The position numbers and the translations under genes are program-made. Shown piece by piece: positions 19,801-34,691 of a DNA stretch of 64,000 nt (position 1 is its first letter; each line of letters begins with the position of its first letter). A model generated the notes under the pieces. The model saw only the letters and a program-made list of their open reading frames with translations. It ran no database searches and was not told the origin of the DNA. The DNA is from Allacma fusca (lineage: Eukaryota; Arthropoda; Collembola; Symphypleona; Sminthuridae): assembly GCA_947179485.1 (NCBI GenBank), contig OX359246.1, forward strand, positions 3,410,001 to 3,474,000, given 5' to 3'.

Positions 19801-21410
19801 TTTATCCCTCACAGTTTACCAATCAACGTAGAGTAGATTTGTTCCCAAGAAACTAAAATGTTCCTTAAATTCAAGTAGGTCTTTACAAATTAAAGATTTT
19901 TTGTGCTCCATGAAAGTAGTATTTGTGGTAAAAATATCTTTCAAAACGGTAATCCTACAATTTTTAACAAACTTGAATGACGATAAAATTTGAATGTGTG
20001 ATAAAATTCTTTCAAATTTTATGGTTCCTCATAATTTTTTAGTTAGGATAAAATTTGGGCTTTAAAAAATAATGAATGTTTCTGTCTGAAATGACACGCT
20101 AGCAAAAGTTGAAACATTTTGAGGCTAAAATTTTTGTTTTTAAAAACAATTTTTCTGGTCAATAATTTTTAAAAATTTTGCGCAAATAAAGAGCGAAATT
20201 AAATTTTTGCTTATATTAAGGGCTATTTTAAATGTTAAAAGGAATAGGAATTTTAATCCTCTTTTCCGTAGGGAAAGTAAAGTTTGAGAATGGGCTAAGA
20301 ACGTGTTAAGTTACGAGGATGTAAATTGGTGTGCATCAAATATGGGAAAATCCCTAACCACAGAAGCTCACTCCACTATTGGCAGGTATTTACTCAATGT
20401 CTTGAGCCCATGGAGGGAAATTCCCTGTGGAGGAAGTTGACGAAGCATTTGTTTTCACTTCTATATTCCCATAAAACTGAGGGGAAGAAAACACGGGGCT
20501 TGCAAAAGAAATTGCTTTCTATCGTTTTTGAACTCATCAATGCGGAAATACAAATAGGGAAACAAATAAAGGACTTTTGCTGCATTTTTGAATACGGGAA
20601 AGTGGGAGTTGCATAGTTGAGCGGAAAGATTTGGAAGGTTGGAAAAAATTCTAGTTTCTCTTAGCCACTTTTCCCCCGACCTTCTGCAAGTGTTAAACTT
20701 GGACTGGCTTGATTTCAATTCATTATTTCACTAGGGTGCAGTCCTCTGTGTGGAACATTTTTGCCGGTAAAATTGTACAGGGACCCGAAACCTTTCCGTG
20801 AAATTTATTTTTGGACCCATAAATTGCCCTAAAGCACTAAATTTAGTGGAAATAGTAAATTGTGAGACTTTGAACATGTAAAGTTTTCAAACGAATGTTC
20901 CACTGCATTTGCAACGAAATCTGAAATGCTTTGAATCGATAATTGTGAAACAATTTTGTTACGAATATTTTACAATTAATTGCAATAATACATGTTCATT
21001 TTTGAGAATACAGCATACCCTATTTTTGAATCTATATTTAAGAGGAAATTCATTTGAGCCTTTTAATACAACTATATTCAAATTTAGGACAATATGTTTC
21101 AGACATTATACATAGATTATATTAGATCGAAATATTTGTTTGAAATAGGTTACAAAAATGTTTCCATACTAGACGCAAAATATTTTTCTGATTTAAATAT
21201 TTTTTACTGATGCGGTTACAATTTATTTAGCATATTGACCAAAATTGGGTTAAAATAGAGGAAAATTTTATGTACTTTCCACCAAATTTTGACTTACATT
21301 TGCGAGAAATTTTATTACGAATTACAGCGTAATTTGGCTACGATTCGGGATAAAATTTTCTTTGATTATAACAACTTTTATTTCAGGTTTAAGGGAAATT
21401 GTTTGGACAA
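19801..21410. other. intergenic, nothing recognised
   Basis: No exon-like conservation. Frames around 20326-20616 are AT-rich and overlap on both strands without a credible gene model. Confidence 0.5.
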
Positions 21411-21572
21411 ATTTTAAAAAAATGACAAATTTGAAACAAAAATTTTGACAAATTTGAAACATAAATTTTGACAAATTTGAAACATAAATTTTGACAAATT
21501 TGAAACATAAATTTTGACAAACTTGAAACACAGATTTTGACAAATTTGAAACACAAATTGTTAGATTTGAGT
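21411..21572 (+). repeat. 23-bp tandem array, ~6 copies
   Basis: The unit contains GACAAATTTGAAACATAAA followed by TTTT. Since 23 is not a multiple of three, the minus-strand frame across it cycles through different residues, which identifies it as repeat-derived. Confidence 0.85.
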
Positions 21573-24500
21573 GCAAATTTGTATCAGATTTGGTGCAAAA
21601 TTATTTTTAGATTTTCAAAATGCCGTTTTCATTTTTAATCAACAAATATTTTTGTTTTAGAACAAAACTGAATTTTCAAATTTAAGCGAAAAAGTTTCAG
21701 ATTTGGTAAGCATTTGGTTTTAGATTGGAAACAATATCCCTATCAGATTACAATTTTATTTCAAGCAAAATTTAATTCAAATCACGTGCAAATTTCTGGC
21801 CAAATCTAATTCAGATTTTGCAAAAATTTTACAAACACATTTGTAAAATTTTACTATCAGATTTGCTAAAATGTTTTATGAAAATAAATATACATCAAAC
21901 TTTTCAGATTTGAACTCAAAATTTGAATACCCAAATCTCCAGCATTACTCGCAAATTGTTTGAAAATTATTTTTCCAAATTGTATCCTAACTTTGAATCT
22001 AATTTTTATTTGGCATTCGTAATACATTTTTCTACAAGCATTGCAAAATTCTCGCTGTCAAATGTTATTTTTTAAGAATTACTTAGGGGTAAAAATATTT
22101 GATCCAGGCCCTGTATACATTACATTGATAGTTTTAGAGTTCCTGAGCCTTGTCTGAATATTCGTTGTGATTTCAAAGACTCGGGAAAAATCCATGAGAT
22201 GCTTTCTCCAAGTTTCAGCATCCATTTGGTTTTTTCCCTGTCTTCCATTTTAACAAAGGACCTGTTTAATACTATTTGTAAATCCTGGATCTGGCCAGAA
22301 TCAACTCCCTCACTTTCCACAAACTTCCAACTATTGTTTACTATTTACAATCTTCTGCACAAGAGAATCTTCCTCCTTTTCTCCCTCCCTCCTCCTTCCT
22401 TTCAATGTACACAAACAACTTTCTCTCAACTAATTTATCAAAAAGTTTTGGGGGCTGAGGGAAGGCCCGGCTCTAATTCTCCGTCTTCAAACAACCAACT
22501 AGAAAGGCGAAAAATTTTCCCTAGTTTAAATTTTATAAACCTTCAAATCTGGGAAACAAAGCTCGGACCATCTTCTTTGTCTCACAGGAGAGCGAACTCA
22601 TGACTTAAATATTGGGGCGTAAAATTTTAAACAACTTTTGCATTTAAATTTCCTATTTTCTGCCTCGCGATTTAAAAACCATTTTGGACCCCTCAAAAAT
22701 TTTCCAGTCTCAGCGCACATACTTTCAAACAAAATTTTTGATTTACTAGGTTTTGTTTACTTCAGTAAAATTGGGTGAGAAAATTTTAAGGCGGAAATTC
22801 AAAACTTTGGCATTATATAGGGCGTGAGGGGCTTTGAAGAAAATATTTTAAAATTGGTTCAAAAATATGTAAGAAATGTTTCTGCTGGTTTCCATTAGGA
22901 GATGCAAAGAATTTTTGATCCAAATAGGGGCAAAACTTGACTCGAAATTTTTATTGAAGGCAGGGTGGGCACATGAGGGAAATTTAAGGAAAGTTTGGGA
23001 AAATGAGGGTGACGGATGTACAGGTCGAATAATAATAGGGCGGTCGTCATGTTGCTCATGACTTGGAGAAAATATGAAGATCCTGGAGACATAATGCGGA
23101 GAAAGTTTTCAACGGACTTCCTTTTCAGGATACAGGGAGTCAAAACATTTGTAGTCCAGCGCAACCTAAACTTATGGGATGGTCAACATTTTATTAGTTT
23201 TATTTTTCGAATTTCTGGGACATTTTTTGAAACTAGAGTCATTGAATTTATTGATGAAAAATTTTGTGAGCCCTGTTTGTGAAAATATTTCAAAATTAGG
23301 GATCAGACCTGACCAAGAAAATTTTTCAAATTTGGGCAAAATTTGCACACATTTAGGCAAAATTTGTGGAAATTAAGTCAGAATTTGTACCGACATTTTT
23401 TCCAAATTTGGCAACGAGTTGTCAATTTTTGGAGAGTAGCTGCCCAAATTATGATGTAAATCATAAAAATGTGATATGAAATATAAAAAACGTGCGTTGC
23501 AAAATGGAGACCAAACTTTGTGCAATTTTGGAAAACATTTGTTAAAATTTGTACATAGCTTCGTCTAAATTTGGCCACACGCTGCTTAATATGCGGTCAA
23601 AATTTAAAACAAAATATTCATCAACAATTTTTTTAACATTTGGGGAAACTATTTAAAATTTGGGAAGCCGTTGCCAAAGACATGGTCGTATCAAGACCAA
23701 ATTTGGTGAAATACGGGCAAGCCATAATCAAAATATGTGCAAAATTTTGTAAACCTTTGGCCAGATGTTTGCCAAATAAATTCCTGAATTGTAGGTCTTG
23801 TCAGTTGGTAAACATTTGGCAAAAACGCCAAGAAATTTTACGCAAATTCGACAGAATTAAACAAAATATGGTTAAACGAGAGAAACATTATCAGAATCTG
23901 TGCAAAATTCTGCAAACTTTTTTCAGCGGTTGCCAAATGTATAGTGAATATTTTTGTCAAAGCATTTGGTAAAACGTTACAACAACCTTGAGAAATTTGA
24001 CAACAATTGGGCAAATCAAAAGCAAAATATGGTAATAATTTGGGAAAATTTGATAAAAATAGAATACTATTTCGTTAAAAAAAAAGTTTACTTTAAATTT
24101 TAGTACAAATCAGCTGCGTTTTGACAAAACGTTTAGTAATTTGTAAGCCTAAACATGTTTACTAAAATTTTGTAAACATTTTAGTAACAATTTGGGTGAA
24201 ATTTCGTGAAAGTTTTGACAAAATTGCGCAAATCATAACGGAAACATTTAAGTTTTATAATACAAATTATTAAGTTTGAAACAAACTTTTTTACCCATAA
24301 GGATTGGGTTGAAGAAACCTCCTTGCAGCACCCTATATAAATGGGTTCGCGGGCATTGTGTAAAACTTTCACCTTCCACATTTCTGCCGCTGAAAATTCG
24401 GGCTTTCATGAAGCTCTTAATTATTCTCAAGTTTGATTCGCCATTCATTATTTATCGTCAGATAGTGTCTTCCACTCTGTTTTCACATTCTCCAGACCTT

Positions 24501-25480
24501 CCCTTTTGGCTTGCATAATTATGCTAAACTTGTAAGAGATGTCAGATTTCCCTCCATCTCATCACTTATTATATTTCCCTTTTCAAATCCCAACCACATT
24601 GTTTTCCTTCAACACAATCTCTCCTTATCAACTTCCTCCGACACTCTCTAATCTCCAACCAGACGGTTCATATGGAGCTCTGTAGGTTGCCCTCAAAATC
24701 TTACCTTCCACGAAGACCACCTTCTAAGAATACCCATCCCCTCATATTCAACCCCGATTTATTTCTATCCCAAAAATTCAGATTTGCAAGGAAACAGACA
24801 AAATTACCACAAATAATTATTACGTTCTCAAATAATTTTGCCATAAATTTGTATTTGTTTATCAAAACATTTTGTACTAAATTTTATTTCGCATATTAAT
24901 TTTGACACCTACGAAACCTATTACCTGGGAAAAACTTGATATGTTAAAGAACAGACACGCGGAATGCACTAATTTATATTTGGCCCCATTGTTGAATAGA
25001 AATTTCAAATTACAATTTTTAAAAGTTTTAAAATTGTTTGACAAAATTTGGTCCTGAAATTTCCATGGAATATTTTGATGACAATTGCACAAATATTTGA
25101 CACAATTTACCATAATATGAAAAAATGTTTTAAAAATATTTGGAAAATATTTAGGGCAAAATTTGTGAGCAATTTAGGAAACTGTTAAGGGCAAAATTTG
25201 ATGTTACGTTGGGAAATATTTTGGGCAAAAGTTTTATATTGGTCGGCAAATCATTAAGTCAAAATCTGTACAGAACATGGGCGAAAATTTGGGTATAAGT
25301 ATTAAAATTTTAATCCAAATATTTTAAAATTGTATCAAAATTTTAACAAAATCGGACCAAATTTAAAAAAATTGGTTTAAAATTTAAAAAATAATTCAAA
25401 ATCGTTAAAATTTTGGAGAAAAATTTGAGAAAAAATTTACATAAAATTTTCTTTAGAAACGATTGGGGAAAATGCACATC
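21573..25480. other. intergenic, AAAATTTG-rich degenerate repeats
   Basis: Long runs of variants of caaatttg/gcaaaatttg, especially at 23280-24250. No exon, RNA gene or mobile element is supportable. Confidence 0.5.
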
Positions 25481-25645
25481 AAATTTTGGAGAAGTCTTCG
25501 GGGAAAAACGTACTTAAAATTTTGGAGACATATTTGGGGGAAAACGTACATAAAATTTTGGAGACATATTTGGGGGAAAACGTACATAAAATTTTGGAGA
25601 AATATTTGGGGGAAAATGTACATAAAATTTTGGAGAAATTTTGAA
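25481..25645 (+). repeat. 36-bp tandem array, ~4 copies
   Basis: The unit joins ATAAAATTTTGGAGACATA and TTTGGGGGAAAACGTAC. It yields repeated KFWRHIWGKTYI in one frame and a comparable frame on the other strand. Not a gene. Confidence 0.9.
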
Positions 25646-28600
25646 AAATATTTTCTCCCAAAATGTTTGGTGCAAAATTGTCGAAATTTGGAAAAATATT
25701 TGACATAAAATTGTCCACAAATGCTCGAAAGTACCTATTGATATATGCTCTCCAAAACATATTCTGTTAATTTCCCTAAGATTAGTATCATACCCTCAAA
25801 CTCCGGGGAAATTATTGACATGAGCAATTGACAAAACTTAATTATCAGACAAGAAATTTGCTACGTTGTTGGGTTTGACTGAGAATGGTTTTTCTCTGAA
25901 AAGAAGTAGAGATGACGGGCATTGAGAGAAAATATGATAATTCCGCTTGTTTTGACAGTCCCAGGCAGAACAAGCACTTATTGGACTGTAATTACTCCCC
26001 TTGGCTAAGCAAATGTTTGAAGGACGGACTTGGACAGGAGAAGCTCCGGCGTTGCCAATATAATATTACGCGAAAGTATTTTTATTGAATTATTTCTCAT
26101 GCTCATTTTCTCAGGATTTGGAGTGCGCAAACTGCTTTGACAAGCGGTTTTTGGCATGTTCTCAGGGATTGCAATCAGCAACGTCTCCTTCGTTGTCTCT
26201 TGTCACAGCAATTTTCTCCGCATAATTCCTGAAATCTCTCCATAATGTCTGTCTTCCTAATTTCCTTTCTTTTCCCATTAATTCTCGTACGATTTGGCTT
26301 ACAAATTTGGATGGGGATTTCGATCTAAAATGTAATTAAGATTTGCCCTATGTTCTGAAAAAGTATAGAAATTCAATGAGAACTTATTTTATTTAACTAA
26401 AAATTTAACTGTTATTTAAAATTAATTTAAAATTTGGCCAAAATTTTTAAAAAACCCAAAATTTTAAACTGTTTACAACTATTTTTGACATTTTCATAAA
26501 AATTTGAAGCAGTTTATAAAATTTTTAGTTATTTTATTAAAGCAGTATATTTTAACCAAATTCGAAAATTTTGAAAAACATTTAATATTTTACCAAAATT
26601 TTCGCCCTGTTTACCAAGTTTGCTGCGTTCGTACAAAAATGTTTCCCAAAATTGTATGAAAACGTGGAGGGATTAAAAACATTTGAGCAAAAAATCGTTC
26701 TATTCCAATTTTTTCCAAGCAAATATTTTTTCCCCACTAATTTTTAACAAATTGGGCTGAAGCAACCATTGAAACCCAATTTGCACCGAGACAAATGCTC
26801 ACCATATTGTATGCAAACGCCAGATTATTTCTTCCCCACTTATTTGCATTTAATTAGCATCAGATTTGTACACTGGGCTGTACATTTTATCGCGCTGTAA
26901 TTCCAAGTGCTTGGATTCCCTCCCCTCATTTTGCCAGATATGGGGAAAGCCCATAAAGCCTGGATTCCGTCCCATATATGTGTTAAATTGTATGCATTAA
27001 AAGACACTTGCTCCACTTTCGGGCTACTTTCACTCAAGCACGCAGCTGGCAACAAAAGCACTAAGCTCTGCTCTTTCCGGAAAAACAGCTCAACTGACCG
27101 GCATCCATCTCAATTTGTCACTTTGGACGGGACTGGAGCTGTGACAGATTTAAATCCCTCTTTCGTTTCAACAGCCCAACTCTTTTCCCTATACCGAAGA
27201 AACTGGTATAAGCAATTATTTATGGATTTAGCACGCAAATATGCACCACATACAATGTTTTCTGCAAATTTTAAAAACACACCCGAATTTCAAAATTTTA
27301 CGTGGTTTCAAAAAAATTCCATGACGATTAAGGGATCCTTAGCAAAATTTTACTGTTAAATATTTCCTCTGCATTTGGGCAAAAATTTGTTAAAAATTTG
27401 AGGTACTTGATCACCGAACATTTTTACAGGATTAGATTTTGACAAGTTTTTAAACGCCCGTAATTTATGCAGCACACAAATTGAGGTTTTAAAATTTTTC
27501 ATGATATTTTAAGAAAATGCCCCAATAATTGCAAGGGTTTTCTTGATTAGAAAACATTTGCAAAGTAATTAAAATGTTCGAAATATGTAAACCCATTTTC
27601 CCCTAATTGGCTGCTCATGCCCTCAAAAAGGTCTAAATAAATTGGTAACTGGCAAGTGATTGCAAATAATTTTTAGGCAGCATTCCAAATCCCAAGTAGT
27701 GGGCTCACGGTAAATACCAATTTGTCACACGCTCCAAACTATAGAACTGCCCCATTTATGTCTGAAATTGTTTCGTGTGAAAACGCATTCATTTTCAAAC
27801 ACTTTTACCCAATAAATTTTTCCGGCGTCCTTGAAACCTTGAAAAATTTCTTTGTTCTTCGTAATACTGGACACGAGAAAATTCCCTGATATTTTTTTAT
27901 GCTGATGCTACAAGCCCAAAGCCCAGTTTGATATACTGGGAAAATACGAATGCAAAATATTTTTTAAACTCTTGCTCATAACATTAACGAGGCTGATGAG
28001 ACAGGGACAGGGGAAAGAATAGAGAAAATTGTGAATATCAGTATTGCGCATGAAATAGCCCCAAGTGTAAAAAGCCCTTTCTCCAAATCCTTGCTACTTT
28101 CTCCTCGAAACACAATCCTCTGTCTAACAGTTCCGTGCAGACAAGCAACCCACAAAGTTGCTCCACTCTGCCCTCAAATTTTCCTCCTCCCTACTGAAAA
28201 AACAGGAAAAATCAGTGACAGGCAAAATTTTACACCGAAACCCATAAGCATTTCGCATTTCCCCACAAAATATTCCGTATTTGCGAGAAATACTTCCAAA
28301 ATTTTTAACCCCCAATTTTGCACCGTTTGCAAGACATGTGAAAATAACTTTTTTGTCAAAACATCCTGATTCAAAAGAAAACCTCATTGAAATAGAAGCA
28401 AATTGGGGCAAAACGCCTTCAAACCTGGAAACATTTCGATGAATTTCGTTCCAAGTGGCAAAAATTGTACGGAAAAGTGGTGGCAAAATGGGGAAAATAT
28501 TTTCAGTGAAAACATCCAAACCGGCAGACGTTCCAATGATAAAAACGTGAATTGCAAGTGATATACTATAAATTACACGAGATTTTTTTGTTATATTTTT

Positions 28601-29560
28601 GACATAAGTGAACTGAAATGTCAAATTTTATGACAATTTTGTCGGTTAGGAACATTTTCCGGGAAATTCAAACAAATTGAGTGGGGTAAGTAGAATATAA
28701 GTCAAATATTTTTGTTGGTTTGTTTAGCCCTCATTTGTAGAGGCCAACAAGTCTGGAGAAGGGTATTTTTAGACATGCAAATAGTTTTGGGAGAGTTCAA
28801 GTATTCTGTGAAAATTGTGCTCACCGTAATTATGCCCGCGTCCAGACGAGCTCTCCGGAGACGGTTTATAAACTGTCAAATCGATTGTTAATTTATTTGC
28901 GTTTATATTCTGCCCATAACAGATTATGTCATTTTGAGGGGATTACGGGCAGATGTGCAGCTGCTGTGAAAACCAATTGTATTTGCATTAAATTTAAAGG
29001 ATAATCGACGGTCCCCCACTCGTTGGGAAATTTATTTTCTATAATTCCCATATCAATAAAATAGGTAAACATATTTTACGGCTTTCAAAATTCAGGCGCA
29101 CGGTTTAGTCTAATATAATCTTTGGAAACAGCATTTTATTACGATTGACGTAATGAGTGCCGTGTTCAAAATAAAAGTTAAAGTTGTAAACGGCCGTGCA
29201 ATAAAAAGCATTACCAAAATTTATACGGGATATTTTATATCAAATTTACGAGCCCGCAAATTTATAAAAAATCTTTCCTACCACTTTGCGAGAAACGTAT
29301 TGCCACAAAATATTACTCTAAATTAACACCCCAAATGTTACCCTAAATGTTGTTCTCAAAATTTATCATAAAATGTTGCTACACAGTTTAATCATTAACC
29401 GTTGTCAAAAATTTTACTTAAAACCTTAATCTTAAATCCAGCTTTAAATCGCAACCTAAAGTTTGAAATTAAACTTTTATACGTTATTTGGTCACAAATT
29501 TACTACGAAATTTTGCTATACAAAACGTTTACCATAAAAATTGTACCACAAATTTTTACC
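25646..29560. other. intergenic, nothing recognised
   Basis: Includes GC-richer patches near 25960-26260 and 26900-27200 with no coherent coding frame, splice pairing or repeat. Confidence 0.5.
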
Positions 29561-30085
29561 TTCAAAATCTTATCCCGAAAATTGTATCCCGAAAATCTTA
29601 CCACAATAATTTTACCTGAAAAATTTCCCTATGAATATTTACCACAAAAATTTATTCGCAGAATTTCAACACAAAATTGCTACCCCCTAAATTTTACCCC
29701 CAAAATGTTACCCACAGAATTTCACCACAAAAATGATACCCCCAAAATGTTACCCACGAAATTTTTCACCAAAATGTTATCACAAAAATTTTACCCGAAA
29801 GTTTTACCACAAAAATTTTACCCGAAAGTTTTACCACAAAAATTTTACCCGAAAGTTTTACCACAAAAATTTTATCACACCAATTTTACCACACAAATTT
29901 TACTCCCAAGATTTTACAACACAAATTTTACTCATAAAAATTTACCACACAAATTTTACTCATAAAATTTTACCACGCAAATTTTACTCCCAAAATTTTA
30001 CCACTCAAATTTTACTCCCAAAATTTTACCACACAAATTTTACCACGAAAATGTTATCACAAAAATTGTACTACGAACTGTAACC
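29561..30085 (+). repeat. 27-bp tandem array grading into ACCACAAATTTT variants
   Basis: The core at about 29770-29870 repeats a 27-bp unit joining TTTTACCACAAAAATTTTAC and CCGAAAG. Its flanks are degenerate copies (ACCACACAAATTTTACTC). The resulting 187- and 116-codon plus-strand frames (KFYPKVLPQ repeats) are artefacts of a period divisible by three. Confidence 0.9.
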
Positions 30086-33000
30086 CTAAAATTTTATCCA
30101 AACATTTTGCATGAAGGTGTTAATAACCAGTAAAATGTTTATCCGTAATGAATATTTCAGCGAAGTTTTAAATTGTTTTGAAATTTACTTTGGAAAATGA
30201 GACGAAACAATTTATTTCTTCGAAATATGGGTCCTAAAACCGGCGAACAAATGTTTCCCTTAAAATATTTAACCATGAATTCGAAAACGTTTGTGTGCTC
30301 TAAGCAAAAAACGGACTAATTACCACAGTTTTTACACCAATTGCAAGCAATTTTCGCCAAAATACGCCGAAAATTTCCCCGAAGGACTAAACCGGGATTC
30401 CACGGCTCATAAATATTGGCGCCGTTTTAATTACAGTACTTTTTTAATAGTGTTTTGTTTTGAAATGGATCTCACTGGTTGGAGCAGTATTTTCGTTAAT
30501 AACAGTAATATCTTGCAAAATTACAAGCCGTCTGTCTGTCCCTTGCTGGAGAAAATTTGATTGAGTTGTAGGTTTATGGGAATTTATAATAAATGGACGT
30601 AACCCGTAATAACTATAAGCCCGAAAAACTGTGTGTGAGCTGGAGGTTGTGTGTGAGAAAGCGGGGGAAAAGCGCTCACCTTGAATATTAAATCAAGAGA
30701 AAATCCATAAATTCCGGTCTATATGTTTCCCTCCGTCCCAAGCAAATATACAATTAGGGTTATGTACACAATTGTAGTCTGACTTGCGTTTTGGGGAATA
30801 AAGAAGTCATGCCGGGGCATATACAGTCACGGGAATGTCAAGTTCCAGCAAAAAATTTCCCTCCGTCCGTTTCCCTCCTGCCACGCTCCTCAAACCTTTC
30901 CCATTAAAACATCCTGCATATAGAAGGCTCATTTGGCAAAATTATTTATCAGCTTTTCCCCCCTGCCCCGGCGCCGTCACAATCCTTCCAGTTACTATTT
31001 TCTTTTTCCTTCCATTTCCTTTTATTTTCTGACCCGGAATTTCTTCAAATTCCAGAAAATTTACACCCCATAAATGCTTCTCCTTCTGTTTCCTCGCCAT
31101 AAAAATTTATATCAAGGAACAAATTCCAGGTAAAAAATTCCACCCAAATTTTTGTAAACAAATTTCAGATATTTTTGCCCAAAATGTTTGCATTGATACG
31201 TCCATATTTTATAAATCTGCAAGTTAGCGGTTGAAAACATTCAGGCTCAAATAATTATTTTTCAAATCTAAATTGTGCAGACCCACAATAAACACCCACC
31301 TAAAAAGACCAGGTACATTAAATTAGGCGCTTGAAATAAATTTGACCAAATTTAATAAAATACCATATTAGGCCGAATTTTGCCAAATGTTTTAAAAAAT
31401 ACAAACGATATTATAAGAGGAAACGATGCAGGTAAAAACATTTGGGGCGTTCGAAAATTGTATCAAAATTTAGGGGCGAAAAAATTAAAAACTTTAGAGT
31501 GAATATTTTGTCCACTAAAATTGTGGAAAATTTTTCAGCAATTTATTAAATTTTTTAAGACAATTCTAAATAAAATTTGCTGACAATTTTGTTGACAATA
31601 TCTGGGCAAATATGCTTTTCGAAAACGCTTAAATTTTACATGAAAATTAAGAAAAAGTCACGAAATGTTTTGGAAAATTCATTAGAGAACGCTGAAATTT
31701 GATTCGAATTAGAACGCCGATAAAAATTTATGGTTTTAAAAGGGGAAAATTTGAATGGCGCCAAAGGGGCATCCCGCCTAAATTTTTTTCATCCGTAGAA
31801 AATGATCCGCTAAGTGGAGAGGACCTTATTTGGGAAATTGCATTTAGTTGGGACAGTAGTAGAAAAGGGGAACCCGAAATCCGGAAAATCAGAGTTCCCT
31901 TGAGAGACGCAGCCGACGTATTGGGATCGGGTTGGCTTCGTTAAAATAAAATCTTGGCGTCTCTTTTTCCTCATCTGATTTCATTTAATATCAGATTTTC
32001 TCTTTGCATTTTCTCCCAGAAGCCCTTAATTTGATCCGCTTCCAGGGAGACGCACATGAAAAAAAAACCAAATGTACTTATTCCTGACGTCCTCCGGTTA
32101 ACCATTATGTGCATGCGTAAAATCATAAATTTTACGTAAAATTTTATGCAGGGAAATCTCGTTACCAGGAACGTATTTTTCTTACGCGTCCATTTCCAAA
32201 GCTTAGGAAACTTCCCACAAGCTAATGTTTTCACGTGGCAGAAGAATTACAGTGTATTGAGCTGCTGTCCAGGTTTTTACGCATGTTTCCACTTATGCGT
32301 GTATATACGTATTATGCATACGGAACTAACTCCATATGTCGAAACATACGGAATTTCGTACGTGCTTTCAGGTTTCAAAGGGGTAAAATGAGTATAGGCG
32401 TAATTACTCGAGTATGTGTTTCGTACTGTATGGAAAATGTATATTTACGGGTATGTTTCAGTTTGGGAGTTGAGGGGCATGTAGGCCAGGTAGGAAATTA
32501 AGCGTGTGCCAAGGAAATGAGTTAAAGGAAGATTTCTCGGGACTTGTGACTCTCTCGGATTTGAACTAGTCTTGCGGAGAAATGGAATGCCATAAGGAGC
32601 CTTGTAATTGGCTTCGTCTCTGACGGACCCACGTCTTCCCAGTTATTGATGGCAAAGGAGCATATATGCAATGCATTAAGCATTTGTCATTTATGAAATC
32701 TCCACCCTATCCTTGAACTCCTCATGCGGGCGGAGTGAACTGTGGCTCAAAATCCATGCATGAACAGGGTGCTCTTAAAATTCAGAGGAACAAATTTTGA
32801 ATTTGCATTAAATTTTCCTGAAATTAGGCAAAAAAGTAGATTTTACTTAAATTTTGCAATTATTGTTGTTAAAATTTTCCGAAAATTTTTTGGGAAAAAT
32901 TTTGTAGCCCAAAATTTTAACAGGAAGAAAAGCTTGTAACCCAAATTTCATTGGGAAAAACTATTTAAACCGAAATACCCACAGAGGAAAATATTTTGAC

Positions 33001-33387
33001 TCAAAATTTAAACCCCGTTAAATTGCTATAACCGAAATTTTAATGTCGACAAAATTTCCGATGCAAAATTTTAATGGGGTAAAACAATTCTGGAATTTTA
33101 TTGAACAGAAACTTGAACAAAAATTAAAACACAGGACAATTTGTCAAACAACATTTAAACAGAAAATGTTTTTGACCCAAATTTTAAATTTGGAAAACAT
33201 TGATGGTCCAAAATCTTGATGGCATAAGCATCCGTTGGTTCAAAATGTTGGTACAAGATTGTGGCAAAAAAATAAGACCCAAAATTGAATTGGGGAAAAA
33301 TTTTACACCGTTAAATTTGTTAACCCAGGAAAAAATTGTAAAATGTAATGTATTTTTGATAACATTTTTATCCGTTGTCAGGATTTA
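30086..33387. other. intergenic, nothing recognised
   Basis: Mixed AT-rich sequence with moderately GC-rich patches near 30600-31020 and 31740-31940. None shows a convincing exon. Confidence 0.5.
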
Positions 33388-33445
33388 AATTTAATAAAAT
33401 ACTTCGCATTAACTTCGCATTAAATTTAATAAAATACTTCGCATA
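33388..33445 (+). repeat. short tandem duplication
   Basis: The block TTAAATTTAATAAAATACTT plus CGCAT occurs twice with 'taacttcgca' between. Confidence 0.8.
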
Positions 33446-34149
33446 CCATGTTCCGTAAAATATTTCGAATCAAATTTTGAACGCAGTTTTTAGCCAAAAA
33501 TTGTTCTTTTTCGGGGAAAATGTTTATTACCGATAATTTTATACTGTAAATTTGGAGCAAATTTTCTAAATTTTTAATTGTTTAGAAAAAATATAAAATT
33601 TTAATGATTTATTTTGAAAATAGGGTGTTTGAGAGGGTTGTTGTTAATAAATGCGTTTAAGGTGGCGTGGAAAAATGAGTTGTGGGGTTTAAAATTGGAG
33701 GATAATTTTTTTGTGTGATAAAAGGGGGAAGTTGTGAGGGAACCCTGTAGATTTATAATGTGATTACGTGCGTATATGTTGGGGAGTATGCATATGTTGG
33801 GGAGAGGGTGGCCGTAAGTGTTTATATGGGAGGAGGGAAATGTGATGTATGATGTGGCCCATGAGCGTGCATACGTGAGGGCATGTATTGTGATGGAGGG
33901 AATGGTTGGGATGTTGAGATTGCTTTAGAAAGAGTGGAGGAGTGTGCTGTGCCTTATGCCATTAGACAAATCTCCTTTGGTCTCTTTGATATTATGGATA
34001 TCATCTCTCAAGATTGGCTCTCATTTTCTCCGTCTACTCACTCCGTGGTTTGTATCGGCCAAAAGGACTTGTGTCTCCTTTATTTCCCTCTATTCTCTAC
34101 TCTTTCCCCAGCTTCAAAGCTCTTCATAACAATCCAAGACCATTCCCCA
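33446..34149. other. intergenic, nothing recognised
   Basis: Includes a G-rich plus strand at 33640-33910 (ggggag, ggaggg words) with no recognised gene. Confidence 0.5.
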
Positions 34150-34660
34150 AAGTCCGGGCTTACGCTAATTCAGAGCTTGGTTCGAGTCACGTCGATCAGT
34201 TTCCGAACCCTCGGATTTTCAAGTTGAGGTTCACTCTGAGGTCAAGTTGGTCCCAGATTTATCGTCTTTGAGCTTTTGAATTCTCAGGATTTACCGCTTT
34301 AAAAATCCGACCTGACACTGACCTTAAAAAGTTTGACCTGAATTTTTTGGTCTGGATTTGTAATCTTACTTGACCTTAAATGGCGGCTAAGTTGACCTTG
34401 GTGTTGGACGGAGATGACCTTTAGTGTAGTAGGACGTTGTTTGAAGTGGTTTGACCGAATTGACCTTATTTGTGAATAAGTTTGACCATAATGGTATGCT
34501 TGACTTCGAAATTTCTGCTTTCGACACCGTGGCGATTACACTTGACCGCGTTTCTATTACACTTGGCCAAGTATTTGTTCAAATTGACCCGTGACGTTTC
34601 CACTTGACCTCGCTTTTTATACTTGAGTTATCATTTTCTCTGCTTGAACTTGAAAATCTT
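34150..34660 (-). repeat. loose cluster of TTGACC/AGGTCA half-site words
   Basis: Irregularly spaced TTGACC and TGACCT words (AGGTCA on the minus strand), for example in 'cttgaccttaaatgg' and 'agttgaccttgg'. No fixed period is visible, so this may be a decayed repeat related to the AGGTCA arrays elsewhere. Confidence 0.5.
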
Positions 34661-34691
34661 TATTTCACCTTCAATCATATTTGCTAGACTC

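Noticed and set aside
24330-24345. TATATAAAT as a promoter
   Set aside because: No downstream coding frame or initiator of quality; TATA-like words are frequent at this AT content.
26907-27359. 150-codon plus-strand frame in a GC-richer patch
   Set aside because: No family resemblance, and it degrades into AAAATTTT-type sequence before the stop.
28124-28624. 166-codon minus-strand frame
   Set aside because: No recognisable domain, overlapped by open frames on the other strand, no GC rise or splice support; expected by chance in a window this long.
29402-29965. 187-codon plus-strand open frame
   Set aside because: Its second half is the 27-bp tandem repeat (KFYPKVLPQ) and its first half is low-complexity AT-rich sequence; the openness follows from the repeat.
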